Shown: positions 1 to 11,336 of the stretch, piece after piece | Position numbering within the stretch: the first letter of the stretch is position 1 | Layout: every line of letters begins with the position of its first letter | From: Amylostereum areolatum | Lineage: Eukaryota > Basidiomycota > Agaricomycetes > Russulales > Stereaceae | Length of the DNA: 64,000 nt | Direction of reading: 5' to 3' | Assembly: GCA_012932865.1 (NCBI GenBank) | Contig: SAXG01000037.1 | Span: forward strand, 124,001 to 188,000 | Translations under genes and position numbers: made by a program | The notes under the pieces: model-generated | What the model saw: only the letters and a program-made list of their open reading frames with translations | Told to the model about the DNA's origin: nothing | The model's database searches: none

Positions 1-1024
1 GTGTCACCTTTGTGGAACGAAACGACAGATGGGCGTCGTTTGATGTTATTAAAAACCTTTGGAGCCACCGTGCGGGGACGAAAGAGTCATTGCCGTCGAT
101 TTTAACCTTTAATCGAGAGGACGAGCGGCTTCGCTCCTCGCTGTTTCGTGAATCCCGACCTTCCTCGTTGATCGTGAACGACCCTGGAGGCATTCAAGGC
201 GCTGTATAGGAATATGACATCTCCCGAGCACATCGGAAGGCGAACGGGCGTAAAGCTACTGACCGTCGACTCATATGTATTCGCTTTATTGCAGTGTATC
301 GATTTTTCCAGCGACGGGCAAGACGGACATCTAACGCCATATGGACAACGCAGACCTACCGATCTTCGGCGCGGCGACCGGTGCGTAGAACCGGTTGGCG
401 GCTTTTGCGGGGAAACATATCTGTGGCATCACCCTGTGTGTGTTGCATGCACCTTTAGGCCTTCGGTCTCTGTGGAGGCGGGATGAATTAAAGCTTGCGC
501 ACAACAACTGTGATCCTAGCTTCAGGGTCTGCAAGCCGTGGGTAGCCCTTCTAACCGTTTCAGTTCATCCATAAAACAAACGGGGCGGAGCGCACCGACC
601 CCAAAGGAGATGTCGAGGAGACGTGCCTCGAGCTCAAATGTTCAATATCGAATTCTCCACGACCCCGCGGTCGGCATGACGCGTGCCGAAGGGGATAGAC
701 AACACCCAGCAAATCAGAAAGACCGTCAGTCAGCGGCCACAATACCACCTCTGACTGAGCAAGGGCGCGACGAGCCAATCTCCGCGTTCAAACCCTTTTC
801 GTCTTGTTCAAGTCGCCGCCATCGAAAGCGACTATCGGCCAATCTACACAGAGCGAATATTCATAGAGAGTGATACATTGAAAATTAGCAGCCCAGTCCA
901 AATGCGCACGATGACCCAATCGATGGAAAAAAATTCACGAAGGAGAGCCCCCTTCGTCGCGATCAGATACTTATACAAAAACGTCGCCACCATGGAGTTG
1001 TTCTTATCTTCTCTAGCGTTGCCT
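1..1024. other. intergenic, no supported gene
   Basis: Only short open frames without conserved sequence, and no convincing splice-linked exons on either strand. The right edge holds the 3' flank of the thioredoxin reductase gene, which ends at 1025 on the minus strand. Confidence 0.6.
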
Positions 1025-2568
1025 TCAGTCGTCTCCCAGTTCCTCCTCTTCCGCGATGAGCTTCTCTACCTCGAGCGCGGCCATGCAACCACTCCCTGCG
1101 CTGGTAATTGCCTGGCGGTAACGTTTGTCCTGCACGTCGCCTGCCGCAAACACACCACGGATGGACGTCTGCGTTGTCCCAGGCACGGTGATAATGTACC
1201 CGTCCGCGTCTGTCTGCAGCTGGTCGCGCACGAGATCTGTCGCCGGTTCGTGACCTGTACAAAGGGACAGAGACAGAAAAGAAGACGGGAACCCGCGCAG
1301 CCGTACGTTAGCCAGGCGTTCACTTCGGACCAAGAGCGGGCGCTCGCGAGAAAGAACATACCGATGGCGTAAAAGAGACCATTGACTGGAAGATCGGACT
1401 CCTGGCCCGTTGACACGTTTCTGATGCGCAAATTATTGAGCAAGTCGCCGTCGCCCTGACATTCTGTTGCGACCGTGTTCCAGAGAACAGTCTACCGACA
1501 TGGTTAGAACGGCGCAGTTCAGAAAAGAGGGGAGGGCGCACGATTTTAGGGTTGTTCAGCACCCGCTTGGCCATAATTTTGGAAGCGCGAAGCTCATTTC
1601 GGCGTACGAGGACGTAAACGTGGGACCCATACTTGGTCAGGTCTGGGTGGGGTCAGCCTACATGGGGGAGGGCAACGCAATGGAGGTGGAGCGCACTTAC
1701 AAGTCGCTTCCTCCGCCGCTGAATCACCACCACCGATCACGGCGAGGGGTTTGTTACGGAAGATGGGGACGGCGCCGTCACAAACGGCACAAGCACTGAT
1801 ACCGCTTTGCCAATAGGTCTCTTCACCCTTGAGGCCGAGACGCTTCGCACTCGCGCCCGTCGCGATAATGACGGCGTCCGCCGTCTCCGGCTCCTCGTTC
1901 TCCTGGTATTCGCGCCAGTATTTGAAGGGGCGGCGGCTGAGGTCGAGCTTCGCGACAGTCTCGGTGATGATGCGGGTGCCGAAGCGCAGAGACTGTGCGC
2001 GGAACTTGTCCATGAGCTCGGGGCCCAGCACGCCGGTAGGGAAACCAGGGAAGTTCTCGACGTCGGTGGTGGTGGTGAGTTGACCCCCCGCGGCGAAGCC
2101 GTTGGCCATGTAGCCCTCAAAAAGAACAGGCTGAAGATTGGCGCGGGCGAGGTAGATGGCGGCGGTGTGTCCTGCGGGGCCAGAGCCAATGATGACCTGT
2201 GACCGAGCGTCTGCGTGAGCGATGCGAAGGACGGACGCGCGCGGTCGGCATGGAAATGATAAGGATTGCGTTCGTTGAACCAATAGTTGCAGCGATGAAG
2301 AGCAGCAACAAGATGAGGTAGCGTCACTGTGCGCACATCGTCATAGCAGTGCCCGCCATCGCGATCCATCAGCCGTCCACGCCCACCTCCGCGACGGCGA
2401 GAGCGTAATGTCGCATGTCCTACGTCTCATCCATCCTGCCATCGTACCCTCGGAGCAGCCGGGTTCGAAACAAAAGAGCTTACTCACCACGCTAGAGTGC
2501 ATCTTCGAACTCTGACCGTTCGCCCCCTTGGTTCCGTTGGTGCCGTTCGTCGCGTACGGTGGTGCCAT
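1025..2568 (-). CDS. TRR1: thioredoxin reductase (NADPH)
   Basis: Low-molecular-weight flavoprotein that passes electrons from NADPH through FAD and a redox disulfide to thioredoxin, in the cytosol and possibly mitochondria. Five exons can be joined exactly: 2568-2488, 2196-1701, 1642-1542, 1491-1362 and 1254-1025. They sum to 1038 nt, 345 residues, the usual size for fungal enzymes. Visible motifs are the FAD-binding GSGPAG just after the first intron, [16 protein letters not shown], the active-site pair CAVC followed by DGA, the NADPH-binding GGGDSA, HRR-like VRRNELRAS, and the C-terminal FAD site [10 protein letters not shown]. The start is the first ATG of an exon giving a short low-complexity Asn/Gly/Thr leader, which could be a targeting or linker segment. 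Every intron has GT..AG ends and phases agree, so the gene looks intact. Family assignment is certain; the symbol follows yeast usage. Confidence 0.97.
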
Positions 2569-3467
2569 TGTTACGGTCGCTGAGATGCGTTGAGGCGGAG
2601 AAGTATCTAGCTTGTCGATAGATGGAATCGGATATTTGAGGACGTCAAGGAGGTGTTATCCACGAGTGGGGAAGGGGACGGGGAAAGAGGAAGTGAGATG
2701 AGAGATGAGAACAGGCATCCTTTAATACAAAGAGAGACGCGGTGGAGCGCTGCGTCACGTCACGACACAAACCGCGAGACAAGTGAGCTTTCTGATTGGT
2801 TGTGGGACAACAGCCACGTCATCGTAACGCGACACGTGACAGGTCGCGTTGACAAATGCACGTGGCTGCTTGCGTCATCCTAGGCTTGCGCGTCGGCCGG
2901 GTCGCCGCGTCGCTCTTCGTCTTGACCTCCACCACGTACTTGGCCACCGTCATACCTTCCCACTCTCTATGGCACCTCTACGCACCGCCGTTAGCGTCAA
3001 AGTAGCCTCCATGGCACAGCCCTACTTATACCTTTTACTTTGTATATCAGAAAACAAATTCAAATCAATTTTCCTCCAAAGCAATGTTTGTGCAGCAACA
3101 CGGACGTGTTTTGTCGCTTCGGTCACGATGACCGCGTCGCTCCCACCCCCCCTGATTGGATTTATTTATATATCTAGAGATTTTTCGGGAAATTTCCTCG
3201 GTGCTCGGATGAGGCGTGGTGGTCCCGAGCTCGAGTGATGTACGACACGACACGACCCGACACGACACAGTACAGCACACCCTGTCATCTGCATCCAGTG
3301 CATCTCGGTGCATTCATCTGGATCATGTGCGCATTTTCTTTCTCTCTTGCGAGACGAACTGACATGTACTATTTGTGCAGAAGAATCTATGCGAGTTGGG
3401 GGTGACATTGGCTGGCCATTGGGATGGTGCACCGAGCAGGAACGCAGGTCCACTGATTCCGTCCAAG
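2569..3467. other. intergenic, upstream region of thioredoxin reductase
   Basis: Holds the promoter side of the minus-strand thioredoxin reductase gene. Around 3241-3280 there is a short run of imperfect ACGAC/CGACA units. No gene is supported. Confidence 0.5.
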
Positions 3468-4104
3468 ATGCAGCCCCCAGAAACAGTGCCCATTCAACCT
3501 CCTCGCAAGCGAACGAGAACACGGCCGTCCAGGTATGACTGACCTTAACAAACTGATCAATGTCCTTGCTTACTATATTGTTGTCTACAGCTTTCCTCGG
3601 CTGACGCCATTGGCCACCGCCGGTCTTGAGTGCGAGCACAACGACATCCTCAGGATCCTGAAGGTCCGCAACAGCATTGTATTGTGTCGTCCACGTCCGA
3701 ATCAACGACAGGCGACACGATAATGCAAGAACCCAACCAACCAGCAAGCCTCGAACGGAGCTTTCATAGATGGTACGTGCATACAGTATCAATCAATGTG
3801 ATAGTAAAGGCTTTACTGATCCTTTTGTTATCCATATCACAGGTGATATGTCCTCATCGACATTGCATATTCGCAGGCCTACTCGGCCCTCAGCGACTTG
3901 CTTCCTACGCCCCCAAGGACTCCAGCTCTGAACCCTCAAGGAACAGAACAACCCACTCTGCTATCGAAATGGCAGATTGCCAAGAGAGCCCGACACGAGC
4001 GAGAGCATTTGGGACCGTCACAAACCCCTCTAGGCATCCCGGCTACAGTTTTCCTACTATCGGACTGCGAGTTGAATCTTCTACACTTCATGCTTAGTAC
4101 TTAG
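3468..4104 (+). CDS. possible small hypothetical protein
   Basis: A three-exon model keeps phase: 3468-3532, 3591-3678 and 3877-4104, 381 nt or 126 residues. The first intron has a good GTATGA donor and a TCTACAG acceptor; the second donor (GTATTG) is weak. The predicted protein is basic and proline-rich, with PPRKRTRTRP near the N-terminus, PTPPRTP in the middle and WQIAKRARHERE near the C-terminus, suggesting a nuclear or nucleic-acid-binding protein, but no domain is recognised. The sequence reads more like protein than its surroundings, which is the main support. It could be a fragment of a longer gene or a chance series of open frames. Confidence 0.33.
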
Positions 4105-7037
4105 TTATGCTTATTTGTTGCTTATTTGAATACAATCACCACAGCCTTGCTACTTGAATGAGTGCAATGCATGGGTCTATGCTAGTAGCTAAGAACGATG
4201 AAGACAGCGGGCAAACTGACAAATATTGCTCACGTGCCATTCGGCATCTCCCGGCCGCGCCGGCTACCCCATACGGCCACCTCCGTCGTCGGCAGAGCAG
4301 ACTCTAATTTGGAGTCTGAGGCCTTGAGGGCCACCCGCCAGTTAACGCCCGAAAAAGAAAGAAACATCACAAGCGTTGATCATCGTTTGATAGAATCCGG
4401 CTGATTCGAAAAATCATGTCTCTATACTTATAGTAAGTGGATTCAAAGTGGATTTGTACACGATGGTACATAGGTGTCCTCAAAGTGTCCTCACGGGTCC
4501 ATTGTAATGGCAAGAATCGAATGCGGGTCCAGGTACAATCATTCAGAAAGGAAGAGAAGAAGCCGGTCTTCGAAGGGGGATGCCCTGACTTCTAAGGCAT
4601 TGAGGTGGTGCAGGTGACGCGTGGGGTTTCATACGAAGCGAAAAGAGCGTCCATGGAACAACTCCGTGAGTAAATGGGCTGCATTTTTTCGCTATCCACC
4701 CCTATCGGCGCCAGGGCGAGGATTCGCGCTCGCCTCAAGGCATCCCTGAGTTGTGTAAATATGTTCCTTGTCCTCCCACTCCGGCTCCTTGGACGAAGGA
4801 AATGGCAGCACCCGCAGGACCAACGGCGTTTTCTCCAGGACGCGCGATCCCCCGCGCAGGCGCCACATGAATGCCGCCCAGGTTCCAACGTGGGTTAGTG
4901 CCCTCGCGAGGAGCGGCAACTGGGCGTATACGGCGTCGATGTAAGGTTTCAACGGTGCCCTCAGGTGCACTTTGACGGTGATAGCCCGCGAGCTCTTCGA
5001 AGAGTTCTATCACGAATCGACGCATCCATATGCACAGAAGCCCAGCATCAACATATGATATCGCGAAACGGAAGATTATGCTCACGATCTGCTAAAGCGT
5101 TAACGGCGGCGATGCGGTTATTGAACCAAGGTGGGGTGGTGTGCTGTGTCAGGCATGCATAAGCACTGACCGCCATGAGCCCTGTTTGCATACATATAAG
5201 TGATGTTGTGGCCAGATAACAGAGAAACGCGAGGCTTGCCGATGGCTAGGAGGATGCTGACAACGGAAGATGCACCAATCGGCGACGAGGGGCATGTGTA
5301 CGCCTCTGAAAGTTCAAGATGAGAAGAGTGAGAAGACACAGATAAGACAGGCATCTCTAGCTGGCTGGGAGACGGGTGTAGTATGAGCACATGGGGGACA
5401 TACCTCTCGCGTTTAACCGATGCGCAGGCGCACGTCGGACGTACGAGACGGTCGAACAACATTTCTCTTTCCGAGGAGCCGCTGGTGTTTGATGGGGCTT
5501 CAACAGGGGCTTGCTCAGGCCGACAGGCAACCGGTGGACTTACTTGGACAGCAGTGTATTTCGCGCGCGTCTTGTTTTCCATGAGTAGTCTGAGACCAGT
5601 GCCACAGTCGTAATTTTTCTTGATCGCGCATCCGTCCCTAGGCTGTGCGCTTTGAAGACCGTCACGTCGAAAAAGATTCCGCACCGCTGGCTCCTCCAAC
5701 AATTGTTAGCAGTGCTGACATTCCGACAAGAACCAAGTAGCGGCGGTCTACATCGCCCGGTGGCGCTTCAATGTGACTTACTCATCCATCATCGATTGGC
5801 ATCATCCAGCGCCTCATAAAAACCACGGTCGAATCTACAAGCCATTTCTTAGCGACTTCGAAAACAAGTCAGATAGATTTACCTGGCCGTCTGCTTGAGA
5901 ACCCTCCTAGAGAAACTTCTAGAGCCGGAGTTCGTAAGGGTACATGAAACTTACATAGTGCAAAGTTCCAAGTTCCAACACCGTCACGGCGAGATCGGAT
6001 GAATCATGACGCGATGACGCGCTTGCGGTAACCGGTAAATGCCGGCACGGCCACCAAGTCGGGACAACGTCATCGAGTCCTTTCGACTTTTGTTCACCTC
6101 CTCCAGGGTCTTCCACCCCCCTCCGCCATTCATCCATATACTGACTAGTATCAAAAAGGCTGTGATTCAAATAATCTTCCAAAGACATGAGTGGTATGTA
6201 AGACGTGCAGTATGTACAGCCCATCCCATGGGGCCGGAGCTTACGCGCTTCAGAGCTTCAGCTCCAGACGCCAACCCACGCCCCGCTATTCGCAACAGAG
6301 TCAAAGGCCCACGCCGAAATTCTCGTGGTCAAAGCATTCAATGTTGCGCTGGAAAGTCGCGAGACTTCCCGACGCACGGACCAGTGGCCGCCAGCGACCC
6401 CACCTCGGTACCGCTGACGCAGCGCCGATCTGTCGTCGCTCGGGATATCGAATTTCCGTCTGAGCCTAGCTCACGGACACCAAGAACACGTTGACTTGTT
6501 TTGACTCGCGATGAAGGAGCAGAGAGGAGAGGGCGGATGTGAAGTCTAATTTTCTTGCACCATGGAGTAAGCTTCTTTCTAACGTTGTTCGCCGTCGATC
6601 CACACCGAGTCACCTCCGTTCAATGCAGACGTCAATCCTGATCGAGTCATTTTCCTTGAATGCAAGACAGAACCTCCATTTGCCAACCACTTCCTCTCTA
6701 TCGACATTTCACTCCAAACCCTCGCCCTGGGCATCTACCTCATCTCGGTCTTGTAACAATTCGCGCCGAGGTATGTGGCTTATTCACTCGACGACGTTTA
6801 AGAAAATTTTTCTAGGACCGTCGATGCCTGCGGCGTCTCTTTGACGCTCTATTCAGATTCAGCGCGCGCGCGTTTGTATCGTACCCTTTCGTATGTCGAC
6901 CCGTAAAGTTGAAGAGATCAGATTCATTCACTCTAATCGCTGCATATGAAGTAGGTAAGGTCGTATTCGACACGAGAATAATAATCCAGATACTGAAGAA
7001 CCGCGAGTTAGGACATGCCAAAGTCGTATTCCGAGCT
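4105..7037. other. gene-poor stretch with weak minus-strand coding hints
   Basis: No gene is supported with confidence. On the minus strand between about 5702 and 4600 several open stretches look protein-like: a piece with RAKYTAVQ before a GTAAGT donor, a hydrophobic piece around IFRFAISYVDAGLLCIW near 5060, and a piece with PYIDAVYAQLPLLARAL near 4920. They sit in different frames and need at least one frame correction to join, so they may be remnants of a membrane-protein gene. Around 6191-5950 (minus) there is a short open frame starting MSLEDYLNHSLFD with no recognised relatives. Confidence 0.3.
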
Positions 7038-8056
7038 TCAAGGTTCTTCCATCATGTGTGCGGGTGCAACAATGTATCCCGCCGGCTCAACCACTGTCCT
7101 CCCAGGGATAGCATAGACTCCTTCAGGGAGTATCTGGTACGGGGCGCGGGCGTCCAACCGAGGCGGCTCCACACGACGGCGAGCGGGGATCAGCAGACAT
7201 ACGGCATCAGCAGCGTCGGAGAAGAGGTGGAGGAAGTAGGCGGCGCCAGCCGCCACACCTAGCAGGTAGTTCACAAAATTAGAAAGGGTCTAGAACAATG
7301 TCGGGGTAAGGGGGGACTACTGACCCCGCATTAGAATTTTCAAACCATTCAGCGCATGGTTGTACCCATATGCAACAGTAAGCACCACGGCGAGTAGCGC
7401 TGATTACAATGCAGGGGGACTGTCAACGTCGACGCCCAAAATTGTATGGAGGACCACGTACCGAGCGACGGGGGAATGAAGTCAATCACAGCCTGAGTGT
7501 TCGTTGGCTTTTTCGCCTTGTCGAGGCCGACATCGGCGCCAACATGAGAATCGCTGGCTCCGTCGCGGACGGAATCAATCGAAGAGGCTTCGTCGACGTG
7601 GTTGGCGTTGGAGCTTCCGATGGAAGATGAAAAGAGGCGTCCGGCCGTCGGAGCCACCGTTGAACATGTTGTGGTCGCCGTGCCGTCCGCTTTTTGGATG
7701 CACGTCTCCACGCAGGAGATCACGGAACATCCGGACGGTGGACCCGCGAATTCCTCGAATGTGACCTCGAATCCCGTGACGTCTGTGGGAGACGCATCTG
7801 ATCCCATTCTAAGAGGGATGAATGTCAAGAAGGGCGTCTCTTCGAGAGAAGGGGTGGTGGTGGAAGCGGGGGTACTAGTTTCGGAGACGGAGATGGGTAC
7901 GCATATGGGCTTGACGTCTCGGCCGCTGGTAGTTACGGGGAAAGGGGGGGGATGCGTCGGGGGGGTGGATGATGCGGATGCAGAGGTCTGTGTGCTCAGG
8001 ACGAAGGTCAAGAGAGCAAGGGAAAAGAACGTGAAGCGACGTGAAAGAGGGCGCAT
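7038..8056 (-). CDS. small secreted/membrane protein, unknown function
   Basis: Starts at ATG 8056 with a clear signal peptide (MRPLSRR then a hydrophobic run FFSLALLTFVL, then Ser/Ala-rich). A Ser/Thr/Pro-rich segment and a four-cysteine patch (CSVISCVETC followed by CST) come next. The first exon ends at 7462 with a GTACGT donor; a second exon starting at 7399 encodes the membrane segment ALLAVVLTVAYGY. The last exon (to 7038) encodes a second hydrophobic stretch, NYLLGVAAGAAYFLHLF, then a tail rich in Arg, Pro and Val ending MMEEP. The junction of exons 2 and 3 does not keep phase with the obvious donor, so that boundary is unresolved. The layout suggests an extracellular Ser/Thr-rich domain, membrane segments and a short cytoplasmic tail. 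I recognise no family. A possible relative lies at 10634-11336 on the same strand. Confidence 0.55.
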
Positions 8057-10633
8057 TTTGGCCGCGGAAGAGTTGTTCTGAGCTGGTTGCGTTTGTCGTT
8101 CGAGCTTTAAATATGTCGATGAAGATCCTAATAACCCCGGAACGATGGCCATATGGCAGTGTACTTAATCCATGGCACGGACAGCCTTCAAGCAGAAATC
8201 CCAAGCGGCTTACCACTGGCAGATTACATGAAGCAAACCTAAGGATCCGCTCGAAAGATGTGGACTTCGTCCGCGACCGCAAATTGAAAGTAACGTAAGT
8301 CACGTTGGGCGTCATCAGTGGCGTTCGATGGGACTTTGGTACCGTGACAAGTTCCCGAGTTCCTGCTTCCCGAGTTCCTGCCACCCTGCTACTCACTTAC
8401 GCACATGTTACAAACACTAGTATGCAACTTGAAACCACCGCAAGAGCCGGACGCAATATTCCCCGCCAAACCCGAGAAACACGCAGGCCCTCAGTCGCGC
8501 AATACTGGTTTTCTTGGACCCGGCGGATCGCGTCTGCTGTCGTCGGCGTCACCGTCGCGGGGAGGGCCCGGGGGAGTTCGCACCACGGCCGCTTTGGTCA
8601 GTCCCAAGTCAGCCCCTTATCGATGGCCCACGTCAGGAGCGGGCAGAGACAGAGACTCACACTCACCACAGACAACTTGGACCTCTCTCACCTTCTCATC
8701 ATATATGTTCAAGGCAAACAGGTCAATTACCAGCACGTTTCCCAATGCCCCGTCGACAATAATCGTGCCTGGACAACATATTTCATTGGGGGCTGGTTAC
8801 GGGCACACGTATCCGATGCTCCGTCGAGCCTGTCGAACTCGGCGACCCTGAGACAGGCTCCTCGACATCTATCCATTTCAGCGCCGACCGCTACCAAGGA
8901 TTCCGTGACGTGACCACGATGATATATATTGAACAGTCGAGGCTGGGAGGCCAGGTAGGGCTTGGACCAGGTGAGTCTGTCGTCGCTGTCTGAACGGCTC
9001 TTCACGACTTGTCCGCGTTTGTGCTGGGCGTCGTACTTCTTTCGGCGATATCCATCCCTGGACAGCGGCGGCCATACCAGCGACTCGACCCGCGGCGCGG
9101 CGTCGGTCGGTCACCGGCAGGGAACGATCCACCAGCGCCGTTCCGCTCCTCGAACGAACCACGGCTGCTGTGCGTGTTCCCGGTTCCATTCCTCCTGCAA
9201 TTGATCCCCAGGCTTTTTTCGGTGTCGGCAGTGGTGCCAAGAAGGATACAAAGGCGCGTCGGGCCTCGAGGTATGGCGACCAGCTTTCTTTGCAGTGAGC
9301 TTGAACGCACGCAAAAATCGGCTAGCCCCTCCCGGGCCTGCGGTCTTCGAGGGTAAACATGCCTTTATGTGTGACTCTTGAAAGTACTGACGCAACTGTA
9401 GACGATTGAATGCCCTGTTCGATCATAATAGCATTCTTCCCTCAAGCTGCGTGGCACGCCAACTCACGGTATCGTTCTGTAATCAACGCGCGACTGAAGC
9501 AAGCCGCGTGATTCGTCAATGGCTAGTGGAGCCCCACCTCACCTCGAGTCACCGTGACAGCAAATTAGGTTCCATGCTATGTGTTCTCAATATTTTAGCT
9601 TTAACTTTCCATTCTCGTTAGCTATACGTAGTCAAATCTAATCATCAGCTGCTTTTCGGAAGACATGGGCCAAGTTCGTAGACCCCATCGGGCGGTCAGC
9701 GACCAACTCTCCAGTGAGGCTTTTGAGGTCCTTGTACCAGTACCCCCACAGCCTCTCCCTTCTGTTCCGCATAGTTTCCGGCGGGTGGACTGTGCTCGGC
9801 GTTTCGACCCAGGTTTGTGTACTCGGTCCATCCCGTTGGGACGTGAGAGATCTTAGAAAGTTGGGCTGCACAGGTATCAGATTTGCGTTGACCTTAAAAC
9901 GGCGTGCGCCACAACTGCTTGCCGCGGCGACCGGATGAATACATGAGATATGGACGCAGGGCCTCGAGGCTCGTAGAGTTGTCGTAGATGGGACAGAAAT
10001 GAAAACGAGGGGTAAGGGGATCGGTGGGACGCGTTAACCTCGCTTTTCTGGGCGATTACCAAACCCGGGGGGGAGGGGGAGCGGAGGAAGGAAGAATATA
10101 CTGCTGTGCTACTATAGAGCGCACCCCGGAACTTGGAAGAGCCCCCATTCCTTGACTGCGTACAGCGTTCGGGCAGATTTCGACGAGGACAGACGTATGA
10201 AAACGGGAAAGAAGACGGTGCGAGCACGTGAAGATCTTACCTTGCAGCCCGGACCTGAGCGACCCCACGGAAAAAGGCCCTGAGGCCTGAAGTTGAAGCA
10301 TGAAAGTCGACCGTCTCAGAAGTCCGCTCTGGACAGGAAAAGTCATAGATAGGCTGTGTGATATATGCTACACAAGCCAGACGCATTCGAAGGCATAACT
10401 GTATACGGAGGTCGATACTGCACAAATGGCATCCGTTGGAAGGGCGTCGAGAATTCGTGCGGTCCACGGACATACATGTAGGTCCATACACGCCTACTGT
10501 GTCCGCCAGAGATAAGTAGAGGAGGAATGGAAGACAACGGCTCGTGACGCGGGATCATGACGTATCGTGAGAGGTTCGCATGAGCAAAGCGACGACAAAG
10601 CGTTCGTACGGTCGCGGAACAGGGAAAAAAAAC
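8057..10633. other. intergenic; possible isolated last exon near 9640-9860
   Basis: No complete gene is supported. On the minus strand 9868-9638 an exon-like segment follows a CCTGTGCAG acceptor; it encodes a peptide with RERLWGYWYKDLKSLTGEL and ends at a TAG. It could be the last exon of a gene whose upstream exons I could not find. A short direct duplication of CCCGAGTTCCTGC lies at 8355-8385. Confidence 0.35.
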
Positions 10634-11336
10634 CTACGGACGATGGCTCGGTGGATCGCGTATCTCCTCCACCAGGTGCGTAGAAGGCCTGGCGAAGTTC
10701 TCGGGTAACCTGATGGTATCTTGACGGTCGCGCCGCACGATCGCTCGGGGCAGCGGTTGGAGGGGGACCCCCACCGAGTCGCTGTCCGCGCCACGCTGCG
10801 GGATCGTAATTATGCCAGTGCGTGTGGCGGGGGGGAGGATTACCAGGCGCACCGCCTCCCCGCGTAGGAGGTTGTCAGCGACGTGCGGGACGCGTGTCAA
10901 TTCCATTATGACAGAGATTCTTCGAGGGAATACGGGCGAACGATCCTCCATATCTGTCATCGCCCGTAATCAGATTTCGTCGGGCGAGTGCGAGATGGAG
11001 GCGAAAGTCAACCTTGTACAAACGCTGTGATCACGGCTTTGATCTCAGCCAGAGTCGGCGCATGGTTCCACGAGAGAAGATATCCCAACAGACCGATGAG
11101 GCACATGGCCGCTGAAGCGTCCTTCGTCAGAATTTTCTGCTAGGGGGCGAAAGGCGGACGAGCAGCTTACTGGAACCGAGAAGCACGGCGATGATAATGG
11201 CGCGTGACGTTCCCGTCATCTGCGGGATCCCAAACCAGCCAGCATGGGATGGGTATTCTGAGGAGATGGCCGCGTCCACGGGTGCACCGGAGACGGAGAC
11301 CACTAAAGCCAGATGCACGGCGACGACGACTCGCAT
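10634..11336 (-). CDS. small secreted/membrane protein, unknown function
   Basis: Begins at ATG 11336 with a signal-peptide-like leader (MRVVVAVHLALVVSVSGAP). A second exon encodes a hydrophobic segment (MCLIGLLGYLLSWNHAP) followed by LAEIKAVITAF. An intron of about 59 nt with a CTGAT branch-like site and a GATGACAG acceptor joins, in phase (GTACAAG|AT), to a last exon with ISVIMELTRV, GEAVRLVILPP and a polar Arg/Pro-rich tail ending at 10634. The first intron boundary is uncertain: the best phase-consistent donor is GTGCTT. The order signal peptide, hydrophobic segment, AV-x-L-(V/L)-I-x-P, polar tail matches the gene at 7038-8056 on the same strand, so they may be diverged paralogues. No known domain is recognised. 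An ATG at 11366 is in frame but would put residues in front of the signal peptide. Confidence 0.45.
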
